NCBI GenBank assembly: GCA_010279815.1
Contig: QEOQ01000180.1
Coordinates: 2,019,214 to 2,083,213, forward strand
DNA: 64,000 bases
From: Brachionus plicatilis
Lineage: Eukaryota > Rotifera > Eurotatoria > Ploima > Brachionidae
Reading direction: 5' to 3'
The notes beneath the pieces were generated by a model that worked only from the letters and a program-made list of their open reading frames with translations, did not search any database and was not told where the DNA came from. The position numbers were made by a program, and so were the translations under genes. Shown here piece by piece: positions 11,201-24,700 of the stretch (the first letter of the stretch is position 1; each line of letters opens with the position of its first letter).

Positions 11201-14200
11201 AGATTAAATTTTTTAATGTTCAAGACAAAAACAACATTTATTGTAAAATTCTCTGAAATTTTTAGTTTGCTGATTTAATTTTGTATTCTAATCCATTAAA
11301 TAATATTGAATTTAATGTCATTAGAAATATATTAGCTTGGAGTTCTTTTTTGTTATTCATCGATTTGATACATTCAATTTTTTATATGCTAGCAAAACAT
11401 CGGGTTTAAAAATTCAATAATATCATTAAAAAGAAATTCTAGTTATGATACATAAATTTTGGATTTGGTATAAATGGCATAATTACGAATTAGGATTTCT
11501 TCTTTCGTGATTAATGATTTTATCTTTAAATTACAAAAGACTCCTATTGAGCATGACTGTGATGGCATACATTGATTTATGTAAATGTTCTATAAACTTC
11601 ACCAAGCTTATAATTAAATATCAAGCTGGTTAAATAAAAGCACTTTAAAATAAAATTCAATCTCTATTTGGATATGAATTGGCAATTTCAATTATTTGTG
11701 ATTATTTTAATTATAGGCATTTGAAAGCAAAGAAGTAAAAAATGATTTTATTAGGTTTAGAAAGACTACGGCAATAATCTTTCGATTCCCTGATTTCCAA
11801 TTGTTTGTATAATCATTTTTATTAAATCAGAGCTTTTAAACGCTTATTAGAAAATAAATCTTTTTATTTATTCATTTAAAGAAAATTTTTTAGAGTATTT
11901 AAATATATTAATAGGGTTAAATAAAATGATAAATTATTATTTGTTCAAATGAGATTAAACATGCAATAAAGCGAATGTTTAACTCATTAATCATTTAAAA
12001 AAAAAAACTAGAAGATATTAAGACAATCAGACTAAAAAGAGTAAATTATTGCTAACAAAATAATTTTGGAATAAAAAATATTTTCTTTTTTATTTAGTTG
12101 AAATAAAATTTTTGAATATTTTTTAAAAACATGTTTTGAATATAACTTTATTAAGAAGCAAAAACGAGATAATTTTATTCATTTTATATAGCAAAAATTT
12201 TTAAAGAATCGATTTATTTAATTTCAAAATGTTTCAAAATTTTAAATAAAAAATATGTTGCCATTCGAAATTTACTCAAAAATTTTTTTCTATTTCACAA
12301 TAACATTTTCAAATTCGATTTTTAATTAAAAATATAGAACAACATTTTTGGTTTCTTTTGTTTAATTTCCATTCAAATATCATATATATTTTATTAAATA
12401 ACACAAAAAATATCCGAAGGTAAAAGCGACGTCGGGTTAAATAAGAAATTTTATGATTAATATATTTCTAGCTCTTGTTATTGTTCTAAAATTGTATTCA
12501 AAATGCATATGAAAAAAATAAGGTTGTTTCATTTAAATCATCAAAAATTGTTAATTCAGCTTTAAGATTTACTAAAACTGAATATCAAAAATATCAAAAT
12601 CAATTTTTTTTACTACTCAAACTTGCTCAACAATTTATTTTGAAGATGTTAAAGAAATTTTTTTTGATTAACAGGTTAGAAGCATTTTCTTCTAATTCAA
12701 TTTATTGAAAAGTTATTTTTAGAAATACAAAAAATTTTTAGTGAATTTTTTTTATTAAGAAGCATTTTAAATCTTAACTAAATCAACAGCAATTAGACCA
12801 AATGAATGGAATTTTTGCGACTAAAAAATTTATTAAAAAGACAAAATTCCCGTAAATCCTCGCATACTACCGCTGGGATTCGTGTCTTTAAATATCCACA
12901 AGCCCTGTACTTAAAACTCGGCCAGAACCTCATTTTTTTTTCTATTTCAATTTGATTAGAACCTGAGGGCTTATATCGAAAAATAATCACGGATCTTTTA
13001 ATTATCAGATATAATTTATATTTTGAGCCCAAGGATTCTAATCATATTGAAATAGAAAAAACCTGGTTTTGCAACCGAGTCTCGAAATATTGATCGTTTA
13101 AATGAGCAAATGTCTCATTCCATTCTAAACCAAGATTTAATTGATGATTTCGATGAAAATGAAGCTCAAAATGTCAATCGATTCAATTCAAGTGAAGAAA
13201 CCTCTATTTATGATCCTGGTGAATTTGATCAAGAAACCGACTAATGACATTGATATTGATTCACATTTTCCATTTTTGTCTCTAGTTTCTCATTTATTTA
13301 AATTTTTTTTTCCGATTCCATTGATCAAAAAATTTAAATTTCAGTTTAAAATTTCTTAACTTTATTTTTTAGTCTACTAAATAATAAAATTTATTTTACC
13401 CTGGGTCTGTGACAAATTTTAATAATTTGAAAAATTTAATAAAAATGTTTTATAATATAACTTATTGCTCCAAGCAATTCTAAGAGTAGTTTGATAGGAT
13501 TTATACGAATATCATTTAAAAATTTTTCGAATCATTAAAAAGAAATATAGTTTAAAAAATCTAAATTTAAAATACAATAAATGAAAAAAGTAAATGTATT
13601 TCATAATACAGCAGGTAAGTGAAATAACAATGAGTTTTAATTGTAAATTTTTCATGAAATAGAAATTTTGGCTTAATTAAACAGTTGATAAGAGGAAGGA
13701 TTTTAAATAATTATAAACATAACAACTTGACCTGGTGTTGCAAGCTTAAAGTCATTGAGATTAAACGATACTTGGCAAAACGTCAGATTAGTAAAATTGA
13801 GCAAATTGTTTGAAAATAAGGAAATTTATTGACTGAAAGGAAGCTGTCAAAATTTTGTTCAAAGAATTTCAATAAATATGAAAAATGATTACGGTTTGTG
13901 TGTGTGTGAATTTGATGCATTTCTTCAATTTTCTAAATGCCTGCTTTTCAGAGTGATAAATAGGAGCAAATAAAAAGAAGCTTTGTACAAAAAAATAAAT
14001 TTCGAATTTCTTTTCTCAAAAATTCAACTAGCATAATTTAATACTTGAAATCAATTTTTCCAAATTGATTACACAAATATTTTCTTTTCATTGTTGTTCA
14101 AATTGGCTCGTTTTGCCTAAAAATTGGTTCTAGAGCAAATTGTTAAAAAAAATATATTTTGAATTCTGCCAGCAAGTGTTAGTTTATTTTAATTAAAACC

Positions 14201-16229
14201 TTAAATTAAATAATACTTGTTTTCATAAAAAAAATAAAAAAGTTCACGTATATCTCGAGTTCTAAACTCGTACACACACATACACATACAATGAGTTAAT
14301 AGACAATTTTTTATCTTTTCATTTGAGATGCCAATCATGAAAGCAATTAAGTTAATCAAATATTCAGTAATGTGCTAGATCCCGGTAAGTGCCTTAAGTA
14401 GATATTGATTAATTCCAAGTTGCTTCAACAGTTTCCTTCAAATATGAGCCAAACAATTTGATTCAAATTTTGTGTTTATCCCCCCTTAACATTTAATTTC
14501 CCAGAGCTTATCAGGTATCGGAAAAATAAATCAATAATTGAAAATATACACTATTGAGAAAACAGGTAGTTTAGGCATAATACTATTTGCTTTAATCAAT
14601 ATAAAGAGCTTGAGTTCGGTTGTATGACAATTTTGGTTCCAAATAAGCAAAGTATTTAATTAAAGAATAAACAATTAATTGCTATTAGTTTGATGAACGC
14701 TTTTTATCCCTGAGCTTAAAATAGTTCAGCTTGAAAATTGATTATTTTCAAATATTGGGTTTATTGTTAATTTTGGAATTTATTTATATTCCAATTATGA
14801 TAAAGAATTAAGTTAAGAAATTGGATAAAATTGTTTTTTTTTTTATATTTTTCTTAAATAAGATTGTCTTGATTATTGATTTTGTTATACAAATTTTTCA
14901 TTTATTTTGCTAGTTTATTTTAAATTCTGGTTCCTTTATTGCCTCAAACTAAAATTTGATTAAATCTCTAATATTTGGATATTTTTTTGTTAACTAAAAA
15001 ATCATTTTGTACGAGTTTAGTTTGGCAACCCATTTTTGGTACTTGTTATCTTAATTTAAGGACAATGTTTAGACAAAATTAAAAACTTTTTCGCATAGTT
15101 AAAATTAAATAGCAACCACTTATGCCATTTGGTTGAATGTTCAAGTATCTTAAGAGTTTCTGCTTTAATTAAAATCTTTGATTGTGTTCAAAAAAACTCC
15201 ATTTTAAGATTATAACCGAGTCAAAAATACAAGTCTTTTAGGTTACTGAGTTAAAATAAGTTAATCTTAAATGATGATTTGTGACGAGGATTTTAACAAA
15301 TTTCACGTTTAAATATCCCCTTTTTTTCTGAATTATATTTAATAAAAGAATTTCAATTTTTCAAAATTTTTTGTTAATTTTTATTTTAACTAAAATTAAA
15401 TCAAAAACACGTAAAATTATGATTATATTCATAAAATTTTGATCCATCCACTTAAGGACTTATAATTTTCTTGATACGTGAATTAGTATGAATTTTGGTA
15501 AAATCATTGTGTTAGAAGCAAGTTATTTTCTTTGAAGAAGGAAATAACAAAATTTCTTTTTTATTTTGCTTGAACAAAAAAAACAAATATTATGTCAAGT
15601 TTTTCAATAAACTAAGTTTTTTTTTTATAGTTAAATATTAATATTCGTTTAAATAAAATCTAATAAATGGTTGTTTTTATATTTTTTTAAAATTAATTCT
15701 AAAATTTAATTTGAATGAAAAAATTTTTGAAAAATAATTTTTATTTAATTTTTGTAAAACTTAACATAGGATAGACATTTTGTAAATCAAATGAATTTAG
15801 GGTTTCAAGTCTTCAAATGCTGCATTTGATTGAATTTATTTGATTATTCAGTGAATTTTTTTATTTTCAATAGACAAATCACTAAAAACAGTATTTGAGT
15901 TCTATCAAATTAATTTAATTGATTTAAATCTCTAAACTTAAGCTAATTAAATTTTTTAAATTTTTTTGCTCAAACAAAAGAAAACTTTTTGTAGAATTTC
16001 TTTAAAACAAAATGATTAAAAAAGCATTAAATATTTGGACTATTTAATATTTGGAATTAATTTTGTGAATTATTCTACTCGTTAGATTCGAATGGTATTT
16101 TCTTAATCCCCGAAGCTTTTATTTTTTAAGAACGGCATTAAGCAATTTTCGAAAAGAATTGAAAAACTTTCTTTTAAATTATGTTTCATTAGAATTGAAG
16201 GCAATGATGAACTAGCTAATTTAGACACT
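8285..16229. other. Long intergenic stretch, mostly featureless AT-rich DNA
   Basis: No gene could be supported over nearly 8 kb. Exceptions are a retrotransposon tail (10440-10640), a block of higher GC at 9880-10010 that I cannot assign, and 12793-13245, where broken reading frames in two phases read like decayed coding sequence ending in an acidic stretch (NQDLIDDFDENEAQN) with a small inverted repeat (12940-12965 against 13033-13058). The rest is homopolymer- and TA-rich. Confidence 0.5.
10440..10640 (+). mobile_element. C-terminal tail of a non-LTR retrotransposon ORF2
   Basis: A plus-strand frame reads KVGRPAVKWRLKITKEL followed by W, R and DRLEWKSKV-type positions. This GRP..W......W..A...DR..W pattern is the usual C-terminal signature of many retrotransposon endonuclease/RT polyproteins. 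No RT domain is present upstream, so the copy is a truncated 3' end. Confidence 0.55.
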
Positions 16230-17678
16230 ATGAAGAACGAGCTTTATCAAAGTATAATTAATTTTTAGCTAATACTCTTGAAGTTCGATTTAGATGAATA
16301 GATAAAAGACCTAGTTATTTGCTCACTTATTGGATTCGGCATATTCCATTCTGCATTCGAGCAACCAAAATCTGGCAAAATAAACCAACAAGATTATTGG
16401 CCGACAGAAGCCGCTGCTGAAAATGGGGGACAAGCAATTAACCATAAGGAAAGCTTATCCAAGAAGAAAACTGATAATTTAAAATTGAACGAATTATTTC
16501 AGCTAAGCAAAGACAATTTTTCAAGGAAAAATTTTAGCAAAAAATTTACTCAATTTAAAATTTCTAATGAAACGAAATCAGGCTCAAAACTGCTTAATTT
16601 ACTCACAACGATAGCTAATCATAAAATATCCTTACACTCGATTGGGCCAAGACAAATAAATTTGTCAAGCTCCACGAACACCATTTCCTTTAGCTCTAGC
16701 TTAGGAGAGCAACATTTTGACACATATGATGACTTGGGCGAAGCCGATCCATACCACTATGTAACCAAATACAATCCGGATGTAGGCCTACGAACAGCTC
16801 TAGTGCTTGGCTCAATGCTTATTTCAATTGTTCTCTATATTATATGGCGCAATCGGTACCAATGTCTTGGCAAAAAAAATGACCATTTAAATGAAGACTA
16901 CAACTTGGAGTACTGGCTTCAACAAGTGGACAAACAAAAACTTGCTCAGTCCAAAAATAATTTTCATACTCCAAAACTGCCCGATATTGTCACAGATTCG
17001 CGACAGGCTACTGCGGCGTGGATTTTTGAGCACCAAAAAATTTGGCGAAACTTAAAAAAAGCTCGCAATAGCCCTTTGAATTGGCCCAATAGAAGCTATT
17101 ATCTGCCAGTTTATGACCGACTGACCAACAACATGAATTCCGAGGGCAGCTTTCACAGGCCATTGCTTGATCGGTTTAATTTATTCAAGCGCAAGTCTGT
17201 ACTGACCAAAAAGCAGCTTAATGTCAAGGCACCATTCCGGAAAAAGTCAGCAGTTCACATTGAATTAGATGAAAACACTCAATTGCTTATCAACTACGCA
17301 AGAGTAGATGCCAAGAATTCTAGATTGGGACGGATAGTGCAACCATTTAAAGAAAAATCAAAGCTTACTTTTTCGATTATCGACTCGAAAAAAGAAGAAT
17401 TGCCTAATGATAACACCAAAATGCATAATATTTTAATAAATATGTTTTTACACAATCGTAGACGTCGTCACAGTTGGCCCCGATGCAAGTCAGACTATTC
17501 CCATTTCCATTCATTGAACAAAGACTTACGCCAAAACTACGACTTCACAGCCCATAGTGGACAAGTATCATTTAAAAACACAAATGAACATGATAGACCA
17601 TGTTCTCCCAGTGTAAAGGTTTACAATTCCAATAACAATGCAGCGGCTTCAAAAACTTTGCTTGACACAAAGGTCTAG
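16230..17678 (+). CDS. Predicted type I single-pass membrane protein, family unknown
   Basis: I do not recognise this gene. The main exon (16309-17678) is open throughout; an in-phase 22-base first exon (16230-16251) joins through a 57-bp GT..AG intron and supplies a start and a signal-peptide-like N-terminus (MKNELYQNLVICSLIGFGIF, then a polar region). The 463-residue model has an extracellular part of about 160 residues rich in Ser/Asn/Lys, a membrane helix near residues 165-187 (ALVLGSMLISIVLYIIW) and a basic cytoplasmic tail of about 275 residues containing WIFEHQKIWRNLKKARNSP and an Arg cluster (NRRRRHSWPR). No enzymatic motif is seen. The long exon with balanced codon use argues strongly for a real gene; the first exon is an inference. 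It could be a receptor-like or adhesion protein specific to the lineage. Confidence 0.7.
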
Positions 17679-20019
17679 TTATAAAATTATTGTTAATCAA
17701 TTTTGTATGATTTTGTGTACAAATTTTTCCATGTTTTTCTTCTTTTTTTTGTATCTAAAAATAAATTTTAAATACCTCAAGTCTTATTTAATGTTAATTT
17801 AATTGTTGATAGAAAAATTAGTTTAACTCATTCAAAATTAGATATATAATAAAAGTTTTTAAAAATTTTAACTTTATTAATTTTTTTTATTTGATATTTT
17901 TTTGTTTATTAAAAAATTTTATTTTTGTTTTGTTTAACACCCTTTTCATGAATAAAAAATAATTTTGCAACACACTCTCAAGTAAAAAAACGCCTAACTC
18001 TACGCATACATTCAAAAGCTGATAGATATTTTAATAAAAGTATTTTAGAAATAAATTTGATGGTTACATCTTCACGATTCTTCTGTAAAATGACTCAATA
18101 CTTTTGCTCTGTTCTAATACTTAAAATACAAAGCCCTCTAGCTTTGAAAATGATTCAGATAATTTTTAATTACCAAGACTAAAAAATCAAATTTAAGTTT
18201 TCGACTTAAGCATGTTGTAATCAATAATCAAAAGTATTGTCTATTATCTTTTGTTTGATTTTTTTCTTATTATTGATACTTTAAAAATGCAAAAGAATTG
18301 AATTTTTATCTCACTTTCTAGAACCATTATTCTAGACATTTTAAACAAAATATTTTTAATTTAAATTATTTTTTTTCATAAAATGACTTGACTGAAAAAA
18401 AGACTTACGATCTATATTTAATGGCCTGGGGGTTCTCCTTTGAATTATTTTTCGAAAAAAAAGAGAAATAAAATAAACAAATTCGATTTAAATTATTATT
18501 TTCAAACAAAATATTTATCCTATTTCATTTTTTTATAAATTCCTTAAAAAAATTATTATATTAATTAATTTATATTTATTAATTAAAATACTATATTATT
18601 AACAAAATTAAAGCTGGTTTTAAATTATGTAAATAATTAATAAATTAAAATCAATAAATTCGAAGCTGAATTTTTGAAATAATGATTATATTAATTTTAA
18701 CAGTTATTCGATATTTTTTAGAATATTTTATTAATATTTTATTTAGAGTAAAATCGATGAATTAAAAAATTGAACAATTAAAAATAAATTAAATTATAAG
18801 CCAACTTTCATTTACTTTATTTAAAATAAACTAATTTGAGCATGATTAAAATGTTTAAGTGAAATTAAGTATTTAATTTCAATTCCAAAGTTGCATTGAT
18901 TGGTCTAAACTATTTAATACATAGGTTTAGAAAAATTTTAATTTTTTTAAAGTTTGCCAAAATTTTTGGTAATGGATTTTAAAATAAACAAAAGCTTATA
19001 TTACTCAAATTAAATCAAATAAATTTTAATTATTTAATAAAACCAATCATTAAATCAGGAAATTCTGGAAGCTTTAGCTTAACATTCAGATTTTAATTGA
19101 AACAAGTTATTTTTATTGACACTCAGTGTTTGTAAAAAGCTTTCGAATTATTAAATTCTATTTAACAAATTTATAAGAGTTTTTAGTTTGTTTAAAATTA
19201 GATGATTTATAATGAGAAGAAACCTTGAAAAAATATCTCAAAAAAGTATACACATTTAAATTTTAGGATTCGGTTAGAATTATTATTTTTCTAAAATTTT
19301 ACCATTTTTATCAAAGTAAAAAATTTAATTAGTTTATTTTAAAAATGCAGTTCTTTTTAGAGCATTGTCGAATTCTTGGACTTAATTGAAAAGTAAAATG
19401 TTTAATTTTTTTTAATTAATAAATAAGTTTTATCTCAACTAACATTTTTTAGCTTTGTATTCATATTTTGTTATAAAATCTTGATAAATGCTTGATTTCC
19501 CTGTTTTGATATCATGGTAACCAACTGAATTCACCGATTTTTTATGTAAATCTTTATTTTGAAGTTAAGGAAAATTTTTTTATTTAATTCAAAAATTATA
19601 GACAGGTTAGCTAGATTTTTCTTGCAGCGTTTGTTATAATAAAAACATCAATTCTTAATCAGCTAAAGGCGAATAAACTATAAGTTAACACTTTGAAAAT
19701 GATCTTTTGTCTTTTGAGCTAAAATTTTCAGTCTTTTGTTTCATTAATGTTTTTCATCAAGGTATCCTTTGATACACATTGACAATGAATACACCTTGTG
19801 ACATAAAATTTTTTTATTTGAAAGTAAAATTTTAAGAAAATAAATAAATAAATAATAATACATTGTAAATAAATGCATTTTTGACAAGGTTTCATAAAGG
19901 GCTTGCGTTGTTATTAAAATTTAAGACTGTTTTTAACCCATTGGATTTGAGTTTAAATAATTAGAATATTTGAAAAATTCAATTTGAAGGTTAAAATTTT
20001 TAATATTTAGAAATTCGAC
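17679..20019. other. Non-coding spacer
   Basis: About 2.3 kb of AT-rich sequence with no supported gene or recognisable transposon end. Several AATAAA motifs in the first 150 bases after 17678 could serve as polyadenylation signals for the preceding gene. Confidence 0.5.
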
Positions 20020-21222
20020 ATGCAATCTAATTCGCCAAGAATGTTGCCCTTCAGCTACAACCTGCTGACTCGACACAGCAACACTCAAAATTCAAATATA
20101 TATGATGAAGGAAGGCTAAATCAATTAAAGATTTTAAATAACATTCCGGTGAATTATGAACAGTCACCATTTTTGTCTCTATTTGAAGACCCATACGACA
20201 TAAGTTTCCGGACAAATATATTGCAGCGAAACTCAAAAACAGATAATCTTATCCAGAATAATGCAACAAAATTTCCAAGTATTCTGCCTGAAATCCAAAA
20301 ACAGTCAGAAAAAAAAATTGATTTTACTCCGAGGGATCATCTAAGCAATTCTTCCGAGTCAGATCAATACTATGTAAACAACGAAGGAAGGTTGACTTCC
20401 TTAAAAACAACCAATCCTCTCAAAAATCCATCAGTGCACGAATACTTATATTCATTGTCTGAAAAAAAAGACGACTCAGGTAAACATCAGCGATTAAAGC
20501 TGCATTTGAAAAATTTTCATCATTAAATAAAAAAGGATATGTGGAAAAATATAAAGAAATAAAATATAAAAGAAATAAAAAAATGCCAAATTCTTCCGAG
20601 TCGCTAAAAGAATATAAAAAATTTAAAGAAAATGCTGGATTCGGATTTAATTTTTTGGACCCGATGAGGGCAAAAGAATCGACTCAAGTTAAAGTAATTA
20701 AAAAAAATTTTTTTTCAATACTAAAAATAAGTTATTGATAGTTTATAAAGGCTTCATTTTAATTTTAAATTTTCATTTTTGAGTGTATAAAAAAAAAGTA
20801 TAAACAATTTGAATATGAAAATTTTATTCAACTTTAATTTAAAATTTTTGCAATCATATCAGATGGTTAAACTAGAGAAGTTTTTAGGTGATTTGTTTAC
20901 ACAAGAACTTTAAAAGTTTCATTATTAATTATTATCGCTTTTTTGAGAAGTCACTACATTCCAAAACAAGTTTATATGGATAAAATATTTTAGTTAGAAT
21001 TAATTAATTAATTAACGAAATAAATATTAATAATTAATTATTTATTTATTTTAGATAGAAAAAGTGAACAAACGGAATGAATATGCACATTATGTTCGGG
21101 AAAGAAATTTGGCCATTTCGAATAAAAAAAACACATATGATCCTGAACCCCATGTTAAAATAGACACATTTCCGAATCTACAATATAGTCGTTACATAAA
21201 CGAGAAAAAGAAATCTCATTAA
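20020..21222 (+). CDS. Uncharacterised basic, low-complexity protein
   Basis: Three exons (20020-20479, 20536-20693, 21055-21222) join in phase to 261 residues. The product is hydrophilic and has two related segments: NIYDEGRLNQLKILNNIP near residue 28 and YYVNNEGRLTSLKTTNP near residue 120, suggesting an internal duplication of a YxNEGRLxxLK motif. The C-terminal exons are basic, with KVNKRNEYAHYVRERNLAIS; short motifs of that kind occur in several ciliary or microtubule-associated proteins, but I cannot place it in a family. No signal peptide, membrane helix or catalytic motif is visible. The start follows a possible acceptor (TTTAG) 10 bases upstream, so an additional 5' exon cannot be excluded. 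Confidence 0.65.
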
Positions 21223-21745
21223 AATTTCTTTTTCTTTTTATAAAACAAACAAATTTTTATTGTAAATAAAAATTATGTAAATTAAAAATAAATTTAAATA
21301 AAATTTTAAACAATCAACTTTGCATAACAAGCTTAAATTAATGGACAATTTATCATTATATTAAAAGTTAAATAATTATTTATCTAATTTTCGCTTGGCA
21401 AAAATAAAAAATGGAAAAACTATTTCAATATGTAAAAAAATCCTATAATTTTTCCCGAGTTCTTAATTTCTCTCGGTCATATGAGCTTAATATCTTCCAA
21501 ATAGGCATAAAATAAGAGCTTAACCTTTAGAAAACAATATATTTTCCTATGTAAACTAGAGTTACAACTTTAAAAACATAAAATAACAAGACACCGTTTG
21601 AATTAAGTCATAAAAAACCATTTGTATTCAAATAAATATTTTTCTTATAATCGTCGTAAGACAATTTCAATTTTTCATCAAATGAGCCTTTGTTTACAAT
21701 AGGAAATCTATTTTAGAATTTGATTGACGATTGTCCTAGACAAAG

Positions 21746-24700
21746 ATGAACATATCCATGATTGAGTTTTTTAATGGGACAATTCATCAAGGAAACAGTA
21801 GTGGCTCTTTTTGGGAAGGTAATTTGGTTTTAGATGGTATAAAAAGTTTTTTAATTTTTTTGAATAAGCTTTCCAAATTCTAAAATGTAATAATCCAAAA
21901 ATATGTAACCTTATAATGGCATTTAATATTTACATTCTGTTTTCAATAATCTTATTTTTGGTATTCTTAATTAATTTTATAACTTTTTTATTGAACAAAT
22001 TTTAGATTCGATTTTCTAGGTTATTGGAATACTGATTCTCTTGTTGTGTAACAAAATTAGAAGACTAAACCTTATACTTGAATTGAATCACAATTATACG
22101 CATTCAAATGTAAGCTTTTTTCATTATTATTTTATTTTAAATACTAAGACGAATTCTTTAATGAGTATCCAAAGCTAAGTTTTTGGTAATGTATTTTAGA
22201 ACACTTCAAGAAAATTTCAGTAATACCAGAGTTGTTTAAAAGTCAAAAGTCTCAAGTCCAAGGCCGGACTTTTAAATTTTGAATACTGAAGAAGAACTGT
22301 GAAGACTTTTATGCTAAAATTGCAAGAAAATTCTGATATATGGCAAATCTATTAGCATTAGACAACTCAAGAGTATATAAATTTTTTGATATGAAGCCTG
22401 ATCTAGTAAATTTAAAAAAAAAGTCCGGACTTGGACTTATTTTTGGGACTTTTAAACAACTCTGAGTAATACATATAACCAGATAAAAATATTTAAAAAA
22501 AATAGCTTAATGAATATAATTATGTATTTTTTAAATGTTTAAGCATTCATAAACAAACTGTTTGATTAAAAAAAATACCTACCGTAAATTCTAAAAAGAA
22601 ATTGAATCACTTTAAAATTTCTGATATGATCTTATTATTTTAAATTCAATAATTCATGTAGGCTTAAATACCTAAGCTTAAGCTAGTGATTTTTTTATTC
22701 CAAAGCTATTACTTGAAAAAGAATTTATACTAATTGTAAATATTATAGAATTCTTTCAATATTAATCAATCTTTCTAATATCAAAAAAATAAAGCTAGAC
22801 TAAAAATTATTGATTATTTATTTTTATGATAGATTATTTAAAAAATTATTATAAAAAATCATTATGAAAAAAATAAGTTTCATTTAATATATATGAATCT
22901 ATTCAAATACCAGAAATGATAACATTTAATTTAAAAATTTATTTTATAATTTTTTGAGAAAAAGAGAAAAAAAAAATTTATCTTTTTTTTTTTAGAAGTT
23001 AAATGCTGATTTTTCAGAAATATCTATGAAAAAATAATAAATTGCCGATTACAATAAAATCAAAATTCTTCATCAAGATATTGATTAAATCGTATAGACG
23101 ATAAAAACAAGTATTAATTTAAAACTGAACATTAACAAATTCAAAATTAATCATGTTAGAAAAAATGATTCAAAAGCTCCTTTTTAATGAAAAGCTATGA
23201 ATCAGGAGACCAAATTAAATAAAACCAAATAAAATTTTTTTATTTTAAAGTAAAATTATTAAGAAATTTTACTTATTAATGATTTTAACTGAACAAATAA
23301 GGCCAATATTAAAATTTTGACATCTTTTGGAATTTTAAGCTTATTCGAGTCGTAGGCTTATGCTAAGATTTGGAAAAATTCTTACAATACACACATAGAG
23401 TGGTATTTAGCTCGCTAATCAAGGTTTTGCACCAGATACTCATAAAGACATAAAAATTGATATTTTAAAAATATTTAAAAAAAAAAAAGTTAAGCTAAAT
23501 TCAAAAATTTGTAAAATCGATGAACCCAGTAAAAACCAGTATGAAAAAAAATATGGCTTGGTTAAAATTAATTGAATATTTTTATCGAAACTGGCAATTA
23601 CCATTACTTTTATGCCTTTTATTTCATATGTTCCAGTGTATTTAATTTCTTATTTTCATTCATTTTACTTTTGATATCAGATTTTTAATCTAGAAAATTA
23701 CACAAAGTACATAAAAGTAACTTCAAGTTAGCAATAGATAGAGTTTCTATAAAGTTACCTTTTTTCTAATTGAAAAAAATAGATGTTAGATTTTTATGGT
23801 TTCAATAGATGAAAATTTAGTCCATAAATAAACCACTTACCATACCAAAAAAAGGTTCAAGTCAAATAAAGTTTCAATTTTTACAGAAAAAAATTGGCAT
23901 CAATCTTTTTCAAAAATTTTCATATTTAAAAAAAAAAACAAAATAAAATGGTACTTAAAAAATGAACTGAAAAAATGATGATTTTGTTGGTATTGTGAAA
24001 TTTTATACAAAATTTCCAATACAAAAAGAAAAAATTTTATAACTTTTGATCAATTGTAAAAAACTTGCTATGCAGATGAAACTAAGTGAAACAACTTTTG
24101 TTTCACCTTCTGCGGAAGTCTGTAAAATATGTGCCAATTAGTTGCGTTTTATTTCTAACACTTTTAAATAGCACGCAATTTTGTAAAATTCGCACATATT
24201 TTGCAGACTTCCGCAGTAGGTGAAACAGAAGTTGTTTCACTTAGTTTCATCTGCATAGAAAGTTTTTTACAATGAAGATGTCTGTAAATAAATGCAACTT
24301 TATTTGTTTTTCCAGAAACACCCGATCTAATCCAAATATTAAGTTAAAACTCTTTAATGAGGATATTCCTTATGCCAAAGAAATTAAATTTGATTTTTTT
24401 AGATTTTTTTTGATTTTTTTTCTTTAATTTTGACTTTGGTATCAATTTTAAAAAAAACTAAGTTACTATTTTTTTGTTCATTTTATGTTTATTTAGTCTA
24501 AATTTTGTTTATAAAAAGACTTTAAAATCATATAACTGGCTGAAGGAGCCCTGCTCGTAACCTTTCTTTAAAAAGAAATAAACTATTAAACAAACAAGAT
24601 TTTTTCTTTTTGTGTTGGAAATTTTACATTTCCTTCTTCGTTTTATAAAATTGTTATTAGACTTAATTTTTTTTTGAGAAAAGGAAAATATTACTTGGAG

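Noticed and set aside
12793..13359. Open frames on both strands suggesting a gene
   Set aside because: Frames are broken and no family is recognised; kept only as possible decayed coding sequence in the spacer note.
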